Shown here: positions 24,235-32,236 of the stretch, piece by piece
Layout of the letters: the number at the start of each line of letters is the position of its first letter
Position numbering within the stretch: the first letter of the stretch is position 1
Notes under the pieces: model-generated
What the model saw: the letters and a program-made list of their open reading frames with translations, nothing else
What the model was told of the DNA's origin: nothing
Databases searched by the model: none
From: JAGVSZ01 sp035456405
Lineage (GTDB): Bacteria > Pseudomonadota > Gammaproteobacteria > Burkholderiales > SG8-39
Reading direction: 5' to 3'
NCBI GenBank assembly: GCA_035456405.1
Contig: DATIDG010000065.1
Location: 14,208-78,207 of the forward strand
DNA length: 64,000 nt
Translations under genes and position numbers: made by a program

Positions 24235-24683
24235 GCCCCGAGAAAGGGGAGACCGAGTGCCTCGATGAAGTCTTCGTATCCCAGGTCGCGCAGCTCGCGC
24301 TTTGTCCGAAACACGAAGAACTGGATGCGCGCGGCGCGGAGCTGGCGTTTCATCGCTCCGAGGGGATGCTCCTCACGCGCGAGCACGGCCTGCAGCGCGC
24401 CGTCCCCGGCCAGGAACAGCAGATCGACCCCCGGGCCGTCGAGGCCGCGGTACATGCCCGGCTGCGCGAGCATGCGGCCGTCACGCTTGCGCCATTCGAG
24501 CATCGGAAGCGTCGGGGTCGACGGCATCGCGGCGCTGCGCCGCGTGCCGTTCGCGTCGACGAAGAACCGCGGCACCAGCCCGACCGCCGCGCCCATTGCG
24601 AGCGGCTCGAAGAGCGGCTGGTACCCGTCGATCACCCGCTGCCAGGCAGCGAGATCCTCGAGCGCGGCGATCGCGACGTCCAT
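24225..24683 (-). CDS. Hypothetical protein, follows the FadH-like reductase gene
   Basis: A 152-residue soluble protein from ATG 24683, one base after the stop of the reductase gene, hence translationally linked. Features: MDVAIAALEDLAAWQRVIDGYQPLFEPLAMGAAVGLVPRFF, a central MLEWRKRDGRM, and a basic C-terminal part (GAMKRQLRAARIQFFVFRTKRELRDLGYEDFIEALG). I do not recognise it. Position suggests an accessory factor for the reductase. Confidence 0.6.
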   Translation of the reverse strand: MDVAIAALEDLAAWQRVIDGYQPLFEPLAMGAAVGLVPRFFVDANGTRRSAAMPSTPTLPMLEWRKRDGRMLAQPGMYRGLDGPGVDLLFLAGDGALQAVLAREEHPLGAMKRQLRAARIQFFVFRTKRELRDLGYEDFIEALGLPFLGACR

Positions 24684-24684
24684 G

Positions 24685-26655
24685 TCAGATCCTGACGCCC
24701 AGGCGGTATCCTTCCTGGATTGCGGCATCGAGCCCGCGCGGCATGATCGCGTCCCCGCAGCCGTGCAGCTCGTCGATCATCCACTCGAAGTCGCGGAAGA
24801 GCTCCTGGTTCGACTTGCGCGGGCCGGCAGCGATGACGGTGTCCGCCGCTACGAAGGTCTCGCCCTTGCTGTTCGCGACGTGCACGCCGTCGGCCGTGAC
24901 GCGCGTAACGCGCGTGAGCGTGAGCGTACGGATCTCCAGCTCCTCGACCCACGCCGAGTGGCGCCACTTGAACGAGGGCATCACGTCGCCCGCGATGCGC
25001 TTGTCCTCCTCGACGATCGTGACCTCGGCGCCGTTCTTCCGGAGCGATTCCGCCACGACGAGACCGACCTTGCCCGCGCCGATCACGACGACGCGCTTGC
25101 CCGGCTGGACCTTGCCCTTCGAGACGTCGATTGCGTCGACCAGGCGCTCGCGGCCCTCCAACCGGTCGTAAGTCGCCAGGTCCACCCGCGCGCCGGCGGC
25201 GACCACGCACGCGTCGAACTGGTGCAGCATCGAGCGCATGAACTTCGCGTTCGCTTCGGTGTTGAACTTCAGCTCGACGCCGAGCTTGCGCGCCATCACC
25301 TCGTAGTGCCGGATCACGCTCATCAGGTCGTCGGGCCGCGCCAGGTCGTGCGCCGCGTAGCCGAGCAGGCTCCCGCCGAGTCGGTCGCTCTTCTCGAAGA
25401 CGGTGACGGTGTGCCCGCGCTTCGCCGCGGTGATCGCGCACTCCATCCCGGCCGGTCCCGCGCCGATCACCATGACCTTCTTCGTCACCGTCGCCGGCGT
25501 GATCGCATACTCGGGCTCTACCTCGTGGCCGAGCGCCGGGTTCATCGTGCAGGTGTAGGGCAGGTCGCGGAAGAGGCGCGAGAGGCAGTTGAGCGAGCCG
25601 ATGCAGCGGCGGATCTCGTCCTGCCGGCCCTCCGCGACCTTGTGCACCATCTCGGGGTCGGCGAGCAGCGGCCGGCAGACCTCCCAGAAGTCGAACTCGC
25701 CCTTCGCGATGCAGTCGTTGGCCATGGCGGCCTCGGGCAGGCGGTTGCCGAATGCGATAAGGGTGTTCGGGAACGACTTCTTCGCGCGTGCCGCGAGGTA
25801 GTTCCAGTAGCCGGGCGGGATGTCGCGGCCGATCGAGGATTCCGGCGCCTCCTGCCAGCCGACCGTGACGCTGATCATGTCGACGCCGCAGTCGACCGCC
25901 TGCTGCATCAGCTCGAAACACTCGTCCTCGTCGTTGCCGCCCCAGTTGTCCATCAGCTCGGCGCCGTTGAGCCGGATGATCAAGGGGTTGTCGGGGGTCG
26001 CCTGCTTCATGCCGTCGATCAGCTCGCGCATGAAGCGACCGCGGTCCTGGATGGAGCCGCCGTACTCGTCGGTGCGCTGGTTGGTGAACTTCGAGTTGAA
26101 GTTCGCGAGCAGGTAGCCCATGAAGCTCGTGACCTCGGTGCCGTCGAAACCTGCCTTGATCGAGCGCTTGGCCGCTTCCGCGTGCTCGCGGACGCACTGC
26201 CGGATGTCGTCCTTCGTCATCTCGCGCGGCGGGCGGAAGTGCGGCAGCGTCTGCGGGACCACGGAAGGCTGGACGCAGTAGCCGAGGTCGATGCCGCCGT
26301 AGCGTCCGGCGTGCAGGATCTGCTGGATCGCGATCGCGCCGCCGTCGTGGATGTAGCGCGCGATCGTCTCGAACTCGGGCAGGAACCGGTCGTCGAAGAT
26401 CGCGACCTGGCGGAAGTACGCCTTGCCTTCGCCGCGCGGGTCGGGATAGGCGCCCTGGTTGGTGATCATCCCGCAGCCGGTGTTCGCGATCACGCGCATG
26501 CGCGCAAGCTCGCGCGGCGTGATCGTGCCGTCGCGCCCGTTGTAGTTGGAGACGCAGCACGCGCCGTACTTGATCAGGTTGCGCGTCGTGAATTTGCCGA
26601 TGCGCCCTTGCCTGAAGAGGTGGGGCAACTGCGCTTCGCCCGGTCGCTGAGTCAT
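24685..26655 (-). CDS. NADH:flavin oxidoreductase, 2,4-dienoyl-CoA reductase (FadH) type
   Basis: A 656-residue protein: an old-yellow-enzyme TIM barrel (residues 1-350, with ITNQGAYPDPRGEGKAY, ILHAGRYGG and SKFTNQRTDEYGGSIQDR), an Fe-S segment, then two nucleotide-binding Rossmann regions (VMVIGAGPAGMECA near 393 and VVVIGAGKVGLVVAESL). In the cluster segment CIGSLNCLSRLF...TCTMNP the second cysteine expected from FadH (CIGC) is serine, so only three of the usual four ligands are evident. FadH reduces dienoyl-CoA thioesters. Here it is divergent from an aryl-CoA ligase/hydroxylase pair across an FNR-type box, suggesting reduction of a dearomatised or hydroxylated aryl-CoA. Confidence 0.85.
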   Translation of the reverse strand: MTQRPGEAQLPHLFRQGRIGKFTTRNLIKYGACCVSNYNGRDGTITPRELARMRVIANTGCGMITNQGAYPDPRGEGKAYFRQVAIFDDRFLPEFETIARYIHDGGAIAIQQILHAGRYGGIDLGYCVQPSVVPQTLPHFRPPREMTKDDIRQCVREHAEAAKRSIKAGFDGTEVTSFMGYLLANFNSKFTNQRTDEYGGSIQDRGRFMRELIDGMKQATPDNPLIIRLNGAELMDNWGGNDEDECFELMQQAVDCGVDMISVTVGWQEAPESSIGRDIPPGYWNYLAARAKKSFPNTLIAFGNRLPEAAMANDCIAKGEFDFWEVCRPLLADPEMVHKVAEGRQDEIRRCIGSLNCLSRLFRDLPYTCTMNPALGHEVEPEYAITPATVTKKVMVIGAGPAGMECAITAAKRGHTVTVFEKSDRLGGSLLGYAAHDLARPDDLMSVIRHYEVMARKLGVELKFNTEANAKFMRSMLHQFDACVVAAGARVDLATYDRLEGRERLVDAIDVSKGKVQPGKRVVVIGAGKVGLVVAESLRKNGAEVTIVEEDKRIAGDVMPSFKWRHSAWVEELEIRTLTLTRVTRVTADGVHVANSKGETFVAADTVIAAGPRKSNQELFRDFEWMIDELHGCGDAIMPRGLDAAIQEGYRLGVRI

Positions 26656-26717
26656 CGCCGTCCTCCGGCCTTCCCATGGAATCGAGGCATCCTAGGCCTC
26701 GCGTGGACAGGGCCGGT

Positions 26718-26731
26718 TTGAGATGAATCAA
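26718..26731. promoter_or_regulatory. FNR/DNR-type box in the reductase / aryl-CoA ligase divergent region
   Basis: TTGAG-ATGA-ATCAA. Toward the reductase gene the hexamer TAGGAT (26694-26689) lies at class II -10 spacing, predicting a start near 26683 and a 28-base leader to ATG 26655. The same box is 85 bases from the ligase ATG, where no good -10 was found. Confidence 0.66.
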
Positions 26732-26809
26732 CAAATGCGCGCGGCGGCGGAATTGCCAAGGACTCGCCGACGCGGCCATACTTATCGTTCCGAGCGCTTG
26801 GAGGAGCCC

Positions 26810-28465
26810 ATGCTGCAAGGCTGTGTGCCGTGGCCCGAGGAATTCGCCCGACGCTACCGCGAGCGCGGGTATTGGCGAGAGGTGGCAATCGGCGAGCAGC
26901 TCGACCAGGCGATCGCGCGGTGGGGCGACAAGGAGGCGCTTGTTTCCGGCGACGGGCGCATCACCTACCGCGAGCTCGGCGCGCGCATCGACAGGCTTGC
27001 GGTCTGCCTTGCGCAATCAGGACTCAAGCCGCTCGACCGCGTGGTGCTGCAGCTCCCGAACATTCCGGAGTTCATCTACGCCTACTACGCGCTGGTGAAG
27101 ATCGGCGTCATCCCGGTGATGGCAATGCGCGCGCACCGGCAGACCGAGATCCGCCACTTCGTGAACTCGTCCGGCGCGGTCGGCTGGTTCATTCCCGGCG
27201 CGTTCGGCAACTTCGATTTCCCGGCGATGGCCCAGGAAGTCAAGGCCGACTGTCCGACGCTGACGCACGTGTTCGTCGCGGGCGAGCCGCGGCCGGGCCA
27301 GATCGCGCTCGGGCCGATGATCGCCGACTCGGCGGACGCGGGCGAGGTGAGTGCAACGCTGAAGCGCCTGCGGCCCGACCCGAGCGAAGTGGCGCTGATG
27401 CTGCTCTCAGGCGGAACCACCGCGCTGCCCAAGCTCATCCCGCGCACCCACAACGACTACGTCTACAACGCCACGCAATGCGCGCGCGTCGCAGGGTTCG
27501 GGGACGACACTATCTATATGGCCGTCCTGCCGCTGGCGCACAACTACAACCTTTCCTCGCCCGGGTTGATGGGCGCGCTCGCCTGCGGCGGGAAAGTCGT
27601 CGTCGCGCCGTCGCCCGACGCCGAGACGGTGTTCCCGATCGTCGAGCGCGAGCGGGTCACCGTCATCGCCGCCGCGGTTCCCCTGGTCGCAAACTGGTTG
27701 AACTCGCCGGTGCCCAAGCGCCACGACATCTCGTCGCTGAAGGTGATCCAAAACGGCGGGGCGCGCCTCGCCCCCGAGTTGCGCCAGCGCGTGCGCGACG
27801 AGCTCCGCTGCACGCCGCAGGAGATCTACGGCACCGCCGAGGGACTCATCAACATCGTGCGGCTCGACGACGACGAGGAGGCGCTGCTGCACAGTTCCGG
27901 AGCGCCGGTTTGCCCGGACGACGAGATCAAGGTAGTGGACGACAACGACAACGAGGTGCCGGACGGGGAACCGGGCGAGCTACTTACGCGCGGGCCCTAC
28001 ACGATCCGCGGCTACTACAACGCGCCCGAGAAGAACAAGGAGGCATTCACCGCCGACGGCTTCTACCGGATGGGCGACATCGTCCGCAAGCGGGGTCGCC
28101 ACGTCTATACCGAAGGGCGTCGCAAGGACCTCATCAACCGCGGCGGCGAGAAGATCAGCTGCGACGAGATCGAGAACTACATCTTCGCGCACCCGAAGGT
28201 GAAGTCGGTGACGCTGGTCGCGATGCCGGACGAGGTCTTCGGCGAGAAGGCATGCGCCTTCGTGATCCCGAAGCCGGGCGAAACCCTGACCTTCGACGAG
28301 CTGACCGCGTTCCTGCGCGCGCAGAAGATCGCGAGCTTCAAGCTCCCGGAGCGGCTGGAGGTCCTCTCCGAGTTCCCCCTGAGCCCGGCCGGGAAGATCC
28401 TCAAGCGGACCCTGCGCGAGCAGATCACCGCGAAGCTGGCGGCGGAGAAGGCGGCGCGCAAGTGA
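26810..28465 (+). CDS. Aryl-acid adenylate/CoA ligase (salicylate / 2-aminobenzoate type)
   Basis: A 551-residue ANL-superfamily enzyme. ATG 26810 is preceded by GGAGGAG; an upstream in-frame ATG at 26723 overlaps the regulatory box and is not credible. The order follows DhbE-like aryl-acid ligases: N-terminal GCVPWPEEFARRYRERGYW, phosphate loop LLSGGTTALPKLIPRTHNDY (about residues 204-223), PLAHNYNLSSPG (about 240-250), GTAEGLINIVRLDD, and the C-terminal GRRKDLINRGGEKISCDEIE plus PLSPAGKILKR with the catalytic lysine. The Asn in HNYNLSSPG corresponds to the residue that contacts a 2-hydroxyl in DhbE, favouring ortho-substituted benzoates. It is coupled to the flavin hydroxylase gene (GTGA). 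Confidence 0.83.
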   Translation: MLQGCVPWPEEFARRYRERGYWREVAIGEQLDQAIARWGDKEALVSGDGRITYRELGARIDRLAVCLAQSGLKPLDRVVLQLPNIPEFIYAYYALVKIGVIPVMAMRAHRQTEIRHFVNSSGAVGWFIPGAFGNFDFPAMAQEVKADCPTLTHVFVAGEPRPGQIALGPMIADSADAGEVSATLKRLRPDPSEVALMLLSGGTTALPKLIPRTHNDYVYNATQCARVAGFGDDTIYMAVLPLAHNYNLSSPGLMGALACGGKVVVAPSPDAETVFPIVERERVTVIAAAVPLVANWLNSPVPKRHDISSLKVIQNGGARLAPELRQRVRDELRCTPQEIYGTAEGLINIVRLDDDEEALLHSSGAPVCPDDEIKVVDDNDNEVPDGEPGELLTRGPYTIRGYYNAPEKNKEAFTADGFYRMGDIVRKRGRHVYTEGRRKDLINRGGEKISCDEIENYIFAHPKVKSVTLVAMPDEVFGEKACAFVIPKPGETLTFDELTAFLRAQKIASFKLPERLEVLSEFPLSPAGKILKRTLREQITAKLAAEKAARK

Positions 28466-29595
28466 GAATCGCGGTCATCGGCGGCGGGCCCGCCGGTCTC
28501 TTCTTCGCGTCGCTAATGAAGCGGCATAACCCGTTGCACGACATCCGCGTCATCGAGCGCGACCCGGAGGGCGCGACCTACGGCTGGGGCGTGGTCCTCT
28601 CCGACGTCGCGCTCAACTTCGTGAAGGACGTCGATTCCGCGCTGCACGTCGCGCTCACCGAAGGGCAGGTGGTGTTCGACCGGATGCGGATCGTGCATTG
28701 CGGCGAGGAAGTGATCCTCGAGAACAACACGTTCTACCGCATGGCGCGGCTCGATCTGCTGCGAACGCTGCAGAAGCACTGCCGCGCTGCCGGCGTGGAG
28801 ATCGACTTCGGGCGGCGGGTGGTGGATCTCGGGGAGGTCGCGAGCTGCGATCTGGTCGTGGCGGCCGACGGCGCGAACAGCACCGTCCGGGGACTGCTCA
28901 AAGAGCACTTCCAACCTTCGCTCGACGTTCGGCCGAACTACTTCGCCTGGTACGGCACCGCCCAGCCATTCGATGCGCTCTCGCTCGTCTTCCGGCAGAA
29001 CGCCGACGGGCTGCTCATCGCACACGCGTACACCTACAGCCCGTCGATGAGCACGTTCCTGCTCGAGACCGATCCGGAGACCTTCCGCAAGGCCGGCCTC
29101 GGTGCGATGACCGAGGCCGAGAGTCTTCGTTACTGCGAGGGCGTGTTCGCGGACGACCTGGGCGGCGAGCCGCTGCTCTCGAACAAGTCGGCGTGGTTCA
29201 ACTACGCGATCGTGCGCAATCGCCAGTGGCATCACGGCAACGTGGTTCTGCTCGGAGACGCGCTGCGCACCGGCCACCCTTCGATCGGCTCGGGGACGCG
29301 GCTCGCGATGCAGGACTCGATCGCCCTCTTCCGCGCGTTCCAGGCGCGCGGCGACGACGTGCCGGCGGCGCTCGCCGAGTTCGAGCGCACGCGCCGCCCG
29401 GGCTCCGACGAGCTGCAGGCCGCCGCGGTGAAGAGCACCGAGTGGTACGAGACCGTGCGCCCGAAGCTTCATCTCCACCCGGTCGCCTTCGCGTACGACT
29501 ACATGCGCCGCACCGGCCGCGTCACCCACGAGGATCTGCGCGCCCGCGACCCGGCGCTCGTCGCCGCCTACGAGGCGCTGCCGCCGGCGTCCTGA
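28462..29595 (+). CDS. FAD monooxygenase resembling the N-terminal half of salicylyl-CoA / anthraniloyl-CoA hydroxylase
   Basis: A 377-residue flavoprotein. GTG 28462 overlaps the ligase stop. N-terminal FAD motif MRIAVIGGGPAGLFFASLMKR, a middle DLVVAADGANSTVR, and GNVVLLGDALRTGHPSIGSGTRLAMQDS, the second FAD motif. It follows the N-terminal domain of the two-domain aryl-CoA monooxygenases of salicylate and 2-aminobenzoate metabolism. It ends where that domain ends, so the old-yellow-enzyme half is absent from the chain; a separate FadH-like reductase is encoded divergently. The expected role is NAD(P)H- and oxygen-dependent hydroxylation of an ortho-substituted benzoyl-CoA. Confidence 0.8.
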   Translation: MRIAVIGGGPAGLFFASLMKRHNPLHDIRVIERDPEGATYGWGVVLSDVALNFVKDVDSALHVALTEGQVVFDRMRIVHCGEEVILENNTFYRMARLDLLRTLQKHCRAAGVEIDFGRRVVDLGEVASCDLVVAADGANSTVRGLLKEHFQPSLDVRPNYFAWYGTAQPFDALSLVFRQNADGLLIAHAYTYSPSMSTFLLETDPETFRKAGLGAMTEAESLRYCEGVFADDLGGEPLLSNKSAWFNYAIVRNRQWHHGNVVLLGDALRTGHPSIGSGTRLAMQDSIALFRAFQARGDDVPAALAEFERTRRPGSDELQAAAVKSTEWYETVRPKLHLHPVAFAYDYMRRTGRVTHEDLRARDPALVAAYEALPPAS

Positions 29596-29607
29596 CCGTC
29601 GCGGTAG

Positions 29608-29621
29608 TTGAGGTGGATCAA
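29608..29621. promoter_or_regulatory. FNR/DNR-type box upstream of the thiolase operon
   Basis: TTGAG-GTGG-ATCAA. It lies 12 bases after the hydroxylase stop and its centre is 95 bases before ATG 29710. No convincing -10 stands at class II distance, so it may act otherwise, or be the least certain of the set. Confidence 0.5.
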
Positions 29622-29682
29622 GAAAACTGCGTTTAGCCGGGTCGCCCGGCGTTCTTCCCCTTGATCCGGCTAGGTCAGGTGG

Positions 29683-29694
29683 ATACCGTATACA
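29683..29694. promoter_or_regulatory. Probable GntR operator at the thiolase operon
   Basis: ATACCGTATACA, containing the palindromic core GTATAC at 29688-29693. The same GTATACA core overlaps the start of the GntR gene at 34581-34590. It sits 16-27 bases before ATG 29710, between promoter and ribosome site, a normal place for a repressor site. Confidence 0.5.
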
Positions 29695-29709
29695 AACAGG
29701 AGTGGAGGA

Positions 29710-30915
29710 ATGACTTACAAGGCGCAGATTCCCTACGGCGCTTATTGGTCGACGCCGTTCGCGCGCTGGCAGGGCAGCCTCGCGCACCTGCACGCGCTCG
29801 AGTTCGGGGCGTACGTCGCGAAGCGCGAGCTCGAGCGGCGGAAGATCCCGGCCGACGCCTTCGACCACGGCGTGCTCGGGTTCTCGGTCCCGCAGAAGCA
29901 CTCGTTCTACGGCCTGCCCTGGTTCACCGGGCTGGCGGGCATGCCGCGTGTAGGCGGACCGACGCTCATGCAGGCGTGTGCGACCGGTGTGCGCACGCTG
30001 CTCGCGGCCGCGCAGGAGATCGAGGCCGGCATGGCGCAGACCGCGCTCGCGATCACCTGCGACCGCACGTCCAACGGGCCGCATCTCTACTACCCGCAGC
30101 CGCAGGGTCCCGGCGGGACCGGCGCGCACGAAGACTGGGTGCTCGACAACTTCGGCTACGACCCGCTCGGGCGGCACTCGATGGTCCAGACCGCGGAGAA
30201 CGTGGCGCGCAAGCACGGCTTCACCACTGCGCAGCAGCACGAGGTCGTCCTCCGGCGCGAGGCGCAGTACCGCGACGCGACGGCGAACGACGCGGCGTTC
30301 CACAAGCGCTTCATGACGCTGCCCTTCGAGGTGCCGGCGGCGAACTTCAAGAAGGCGGTCGCGACGATGGCGGGCGACGAGGGCGTGAACCACTCGACGC
30401 CGGAGGGGCTCGCCAAGCTGCGGCCGGTGGTGGAAGGCGGCACGGTGACGTTCGGCGGGCAGACGCATCCCGCGGACGGGAACGCGGGGATGGTGGTCAC
30501 GACGCCCGAGCGCGCGCGCGAGCTCGCCGCCAATCCGAAGATCGCGGTGCGCCTGCACGGCTTCGGCCAGTCGCGGGCGGCGCTCGCGTACATGCCGGAG
30601 GCGGTCGCGCCCGCCGCCGCCCGCGCGCTCGCCCAGGCGGGCCGCACGGTCAAGCAGATCGATGCGATCAAGACACACAACCCGTTCGCCGTGAACGACC
30701 TGCTCTTCGCCAAGGAGACGGGCGTCGACGTCATGAGGATCAACAATTACGGCTGCTCGCTCGTCTGGGGTCATCCGCAGGCGCCGATGGGAATGCGCGC
30801 CGTCTTCGAGCTGATCGAGGAGCTCGCGCTGCGCGGCGGCGGCTGGGGGCTCTTCTCCGGGTGCGCGGCGGGCGACACCGCGATGGCGGTCGTGCTCGAG
30901 GTCGGAGACGCCTGA
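29710..30915 (+). CDS. Thiolase-family protein (SCPx/acetyl-CoA acetyltransferase-like)
   Basis: A 401-residue enzyme; ATG 29710 follows GGAGGA. The acylated cysteine is in the block LMQACATGVRTLLAAA (about residue 93). KTHNPFAVNDLLFAKE carries the thiolase His-x-x-Phe/Asn block, WGHPQAPMGMRAVFELIEEL replaces the GHPxGxSG block, and FSGCAAGDTAMAVVLE has the second catalytic cysteine. It therefore looks catalytically complete. Thiolases cleave 3-ketoacyl-CoA or condense acyl-CoAs. As first gene of a long run with a molybdenum hydroxylase and acyl-CoA enzymes, a degradative last step is likely. Confidence 0.84.
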   Translation: MTYKAQIPYGAYWSTPFARWQGSLAHLHALEFGAYVAKRELERRKIPADAFDHGVLGFSVPQKHSFYGLPWFTGLAGMPRVGGPTLMQACATGVRTLLAAAQEIEAGMAQTALAITCDRTSNGPHLYYPQPQGPGGTGAHEDWVLDNFGYDPLGRHSMVQTAENVARKHGFTTAQQHEVVLRREAQYRDATANDAAFHKRFMTLPFEVPAANFKKAVATMAGDEGVNHSTPEGLAKLRPVVEGGTVTFGGQTHPADGNAGMVVTTPERARELAANPKIAVRLHGFGQSRAALAYMPEAVAPAAARALAQAGRTVKQIDAIKTHNPFAVNDLLFAKETGVDVMRINNYGCSLVWGHPQAPMGMRAVFELIEELALRGGGWGLFSGCAAGDTAMAVVLEVGDA

Positions 30916-31782
30916 ATGGGCGCCGTCGAGCGCTACGCCGCCCCGCTGTCCCTCGCGGAAGCGCTCGATCTGCTGCGCGCGGGCGACGTCACGATCGTCG
31001 CCGGCGGAACCGATCTCATGCCGCAGTCGCACAGCGGGAAGGTGCGCTTCGGATCGCTGCTCATGAACATCCGGCGGGTTCCCGAGCTCGGCGGGATCGC
31101 GCTCGAAGGCGACACGGTACGGATCGGCGCGCTCACCTCGATCACCGACCTGCTCGAGAGCCGACTTGTGCGCGAGCGGCTGCCGATCGTCGCCGAGGCG
31201 GCCGACCACTTCGCCTCCGAGCAGGTGCGCAACGGCGCCACGGTCGGCGGAAACGTCTGCAACGCCTCGCCGGCGGGCGACATGCTGGTGCCGCTGATCG
31301 TGCTCGACGCCGCGGTCGAGCTGGCGGCGAAGCCGAATGGCGCGGTCGAGACGCGCTCGATGCCGCTGCGCGAGTTCCTCACCGGGCCGGGCCGCACGCA
31401 GCGCGCGCCGCACGAGCTGCTGACTGCGGTGCGCGTCCCGCTGCCGCCGCCGGGGTTCGTAGCGCGGTTCTACAAGCACGGCACGCGGCCCGCGCTCGAC
31501 ATCTCCACGATCTCGATCGGCATCGGCGGCGTCAAGCGGGGCGATAAGCTGGAGAACGTGCACGTCGTGTTCGGCGCAGTCGCGCCCACTCCGATCCGCG
31601 CGCGCGCAACCGAGAGAGTCCTGGAAGGGCGACCCCTCGACGCGGCGGTGATCGAGGCGGCGGCCGAGGCGGCGCACGACGAGGGGCGGCCGATCTCGGA
31701 CGTGCGTGCCTCGGCGTGGTACCGGCAGGAGCTGGTGCGCAACATGACGAAGAGGATCCTCGCCCATGTCGCATTCGGTTGA
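30916..31782 (+). CDS. Molybdenum hydroxylase, FAD-binding medium subunit (CoxM type)
   Basis: A 288-residue protein starting at ATG 30916 directly after the thiolase stop. FAD pyrophosphate-binding blocks are TIVAGGTDLMPQ (about residues 26-37) and NGATVGGNVCNASPAGDMLVPL (about 107-128). It takes electrons from the Fe-S subunit encoded next and passes them to an external acceptor. At 288 residues it lacks the extra ~40-residue [4Fe-4S] insert of 4-hydroxybenzoyl-CoA reductase, so that particular enzyme is not indicated. Confidence 0.88.
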   Translation: MGAVERYAAPLSLAEALDLLRAGDVTIVAGGTDLMPQSHSGKVRFGSLLMNIRRVPELGGIALEGDTVRIGALTSITDLLESRLVRERLPIVAEAADHFASEQVRNGATVGGNVCNASPAGDMLVPLIVLDAAVELAAKPNGAVETRSMPLREFLTGPGRTQRAPHELLTAVRVPLPPPGFVARFYKHGTRPALDISTISIGIGGVKRGDKLENVHVVFGAVAPTPIRARATERVLEGRPLDAAVIEAAAEAAHDEGRPISDVRASAWYRQELVRNMTKRILAHVAFG

Positions 31783-32236
31783 GATCGAGTTCCGGCTGAA
31801 CGGCGTGGTGCGCCGGGCAGCGGTGCCCGCCGCCATGAGCGCGCTCGTCATGCTGCGCGACGTGCTCGGGCTGACCGGGACGAAGTACGGCTGCGGCGAA
31901 GGCGAGTGCGGCGCGTGCACGATCCTGGTCGACGGCGCGAGCGTCAACTCGTGCCTGATGTTCGCGGTCGATTGCGACGGGCGCGAGGTCACGACCATAG
32001 AGGGACTCGCCGCCGACGCCCTCGCCGAACGGCTGCGCCGTGCGTTCGCCGAGCACGGGGCGGTGCAGTGCGGATTCTGTACGCCCGGCATGGTGATCCA
32101 GGCGAGTCGCATCCTGGCGCAGCACCCACATCCCGACCGCGCAACGATCCAGCGCGGGCTTGAAGGCAACCTTTGCCGGTGTACGGGCTACAAGAAGATC
32201 ATCGACGCCGTCGCCGCGGCGGCCGAGCAATCATGA
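31766..32236 (+). CDS. Molybdenum hydroxylase, [2Fe-2S] small subunit (CoxS type)
   Basis: A 156-residue protein; its ATG overlaps the end of the FAD subunit gene by 17 bases. Two cluster domains are complete: plant-type YGCGEGECGACTILVDG plus a later Cys (NSC), and the helical QCGFCTPGMVIQASRIL with EGNLCRCTGYKKI. It relays electrons from the molybdenum centre to FAD. Stop and following start overlap (ATGA at 32233-32236). Confidence 0.92.
   Translation: MSHSVEIEFRLNGVVRRAAVPAAMSALVMLRDVLGLTGTKYGCGEGECGACTILVDGASVNSCLMFAVDCDGREVTTIEGLAADALAERLRRAFAEHGAVQCGFCTPGMVIQASRILAQHPHPDRATIQRGLEGNLCRCTGYKKIIDAVAAAAEQS

Noticed and set aside
28513..32169. A 1218-residue open frame on the minus strand, and similar long ones at 5040-7352, 16244-18013 and 45899-48292
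   Set aside because: They mirror well-supported plus-strand genes, are rich in Arg/Ala/Gly with no domain motifs, and arise from the high GC content.
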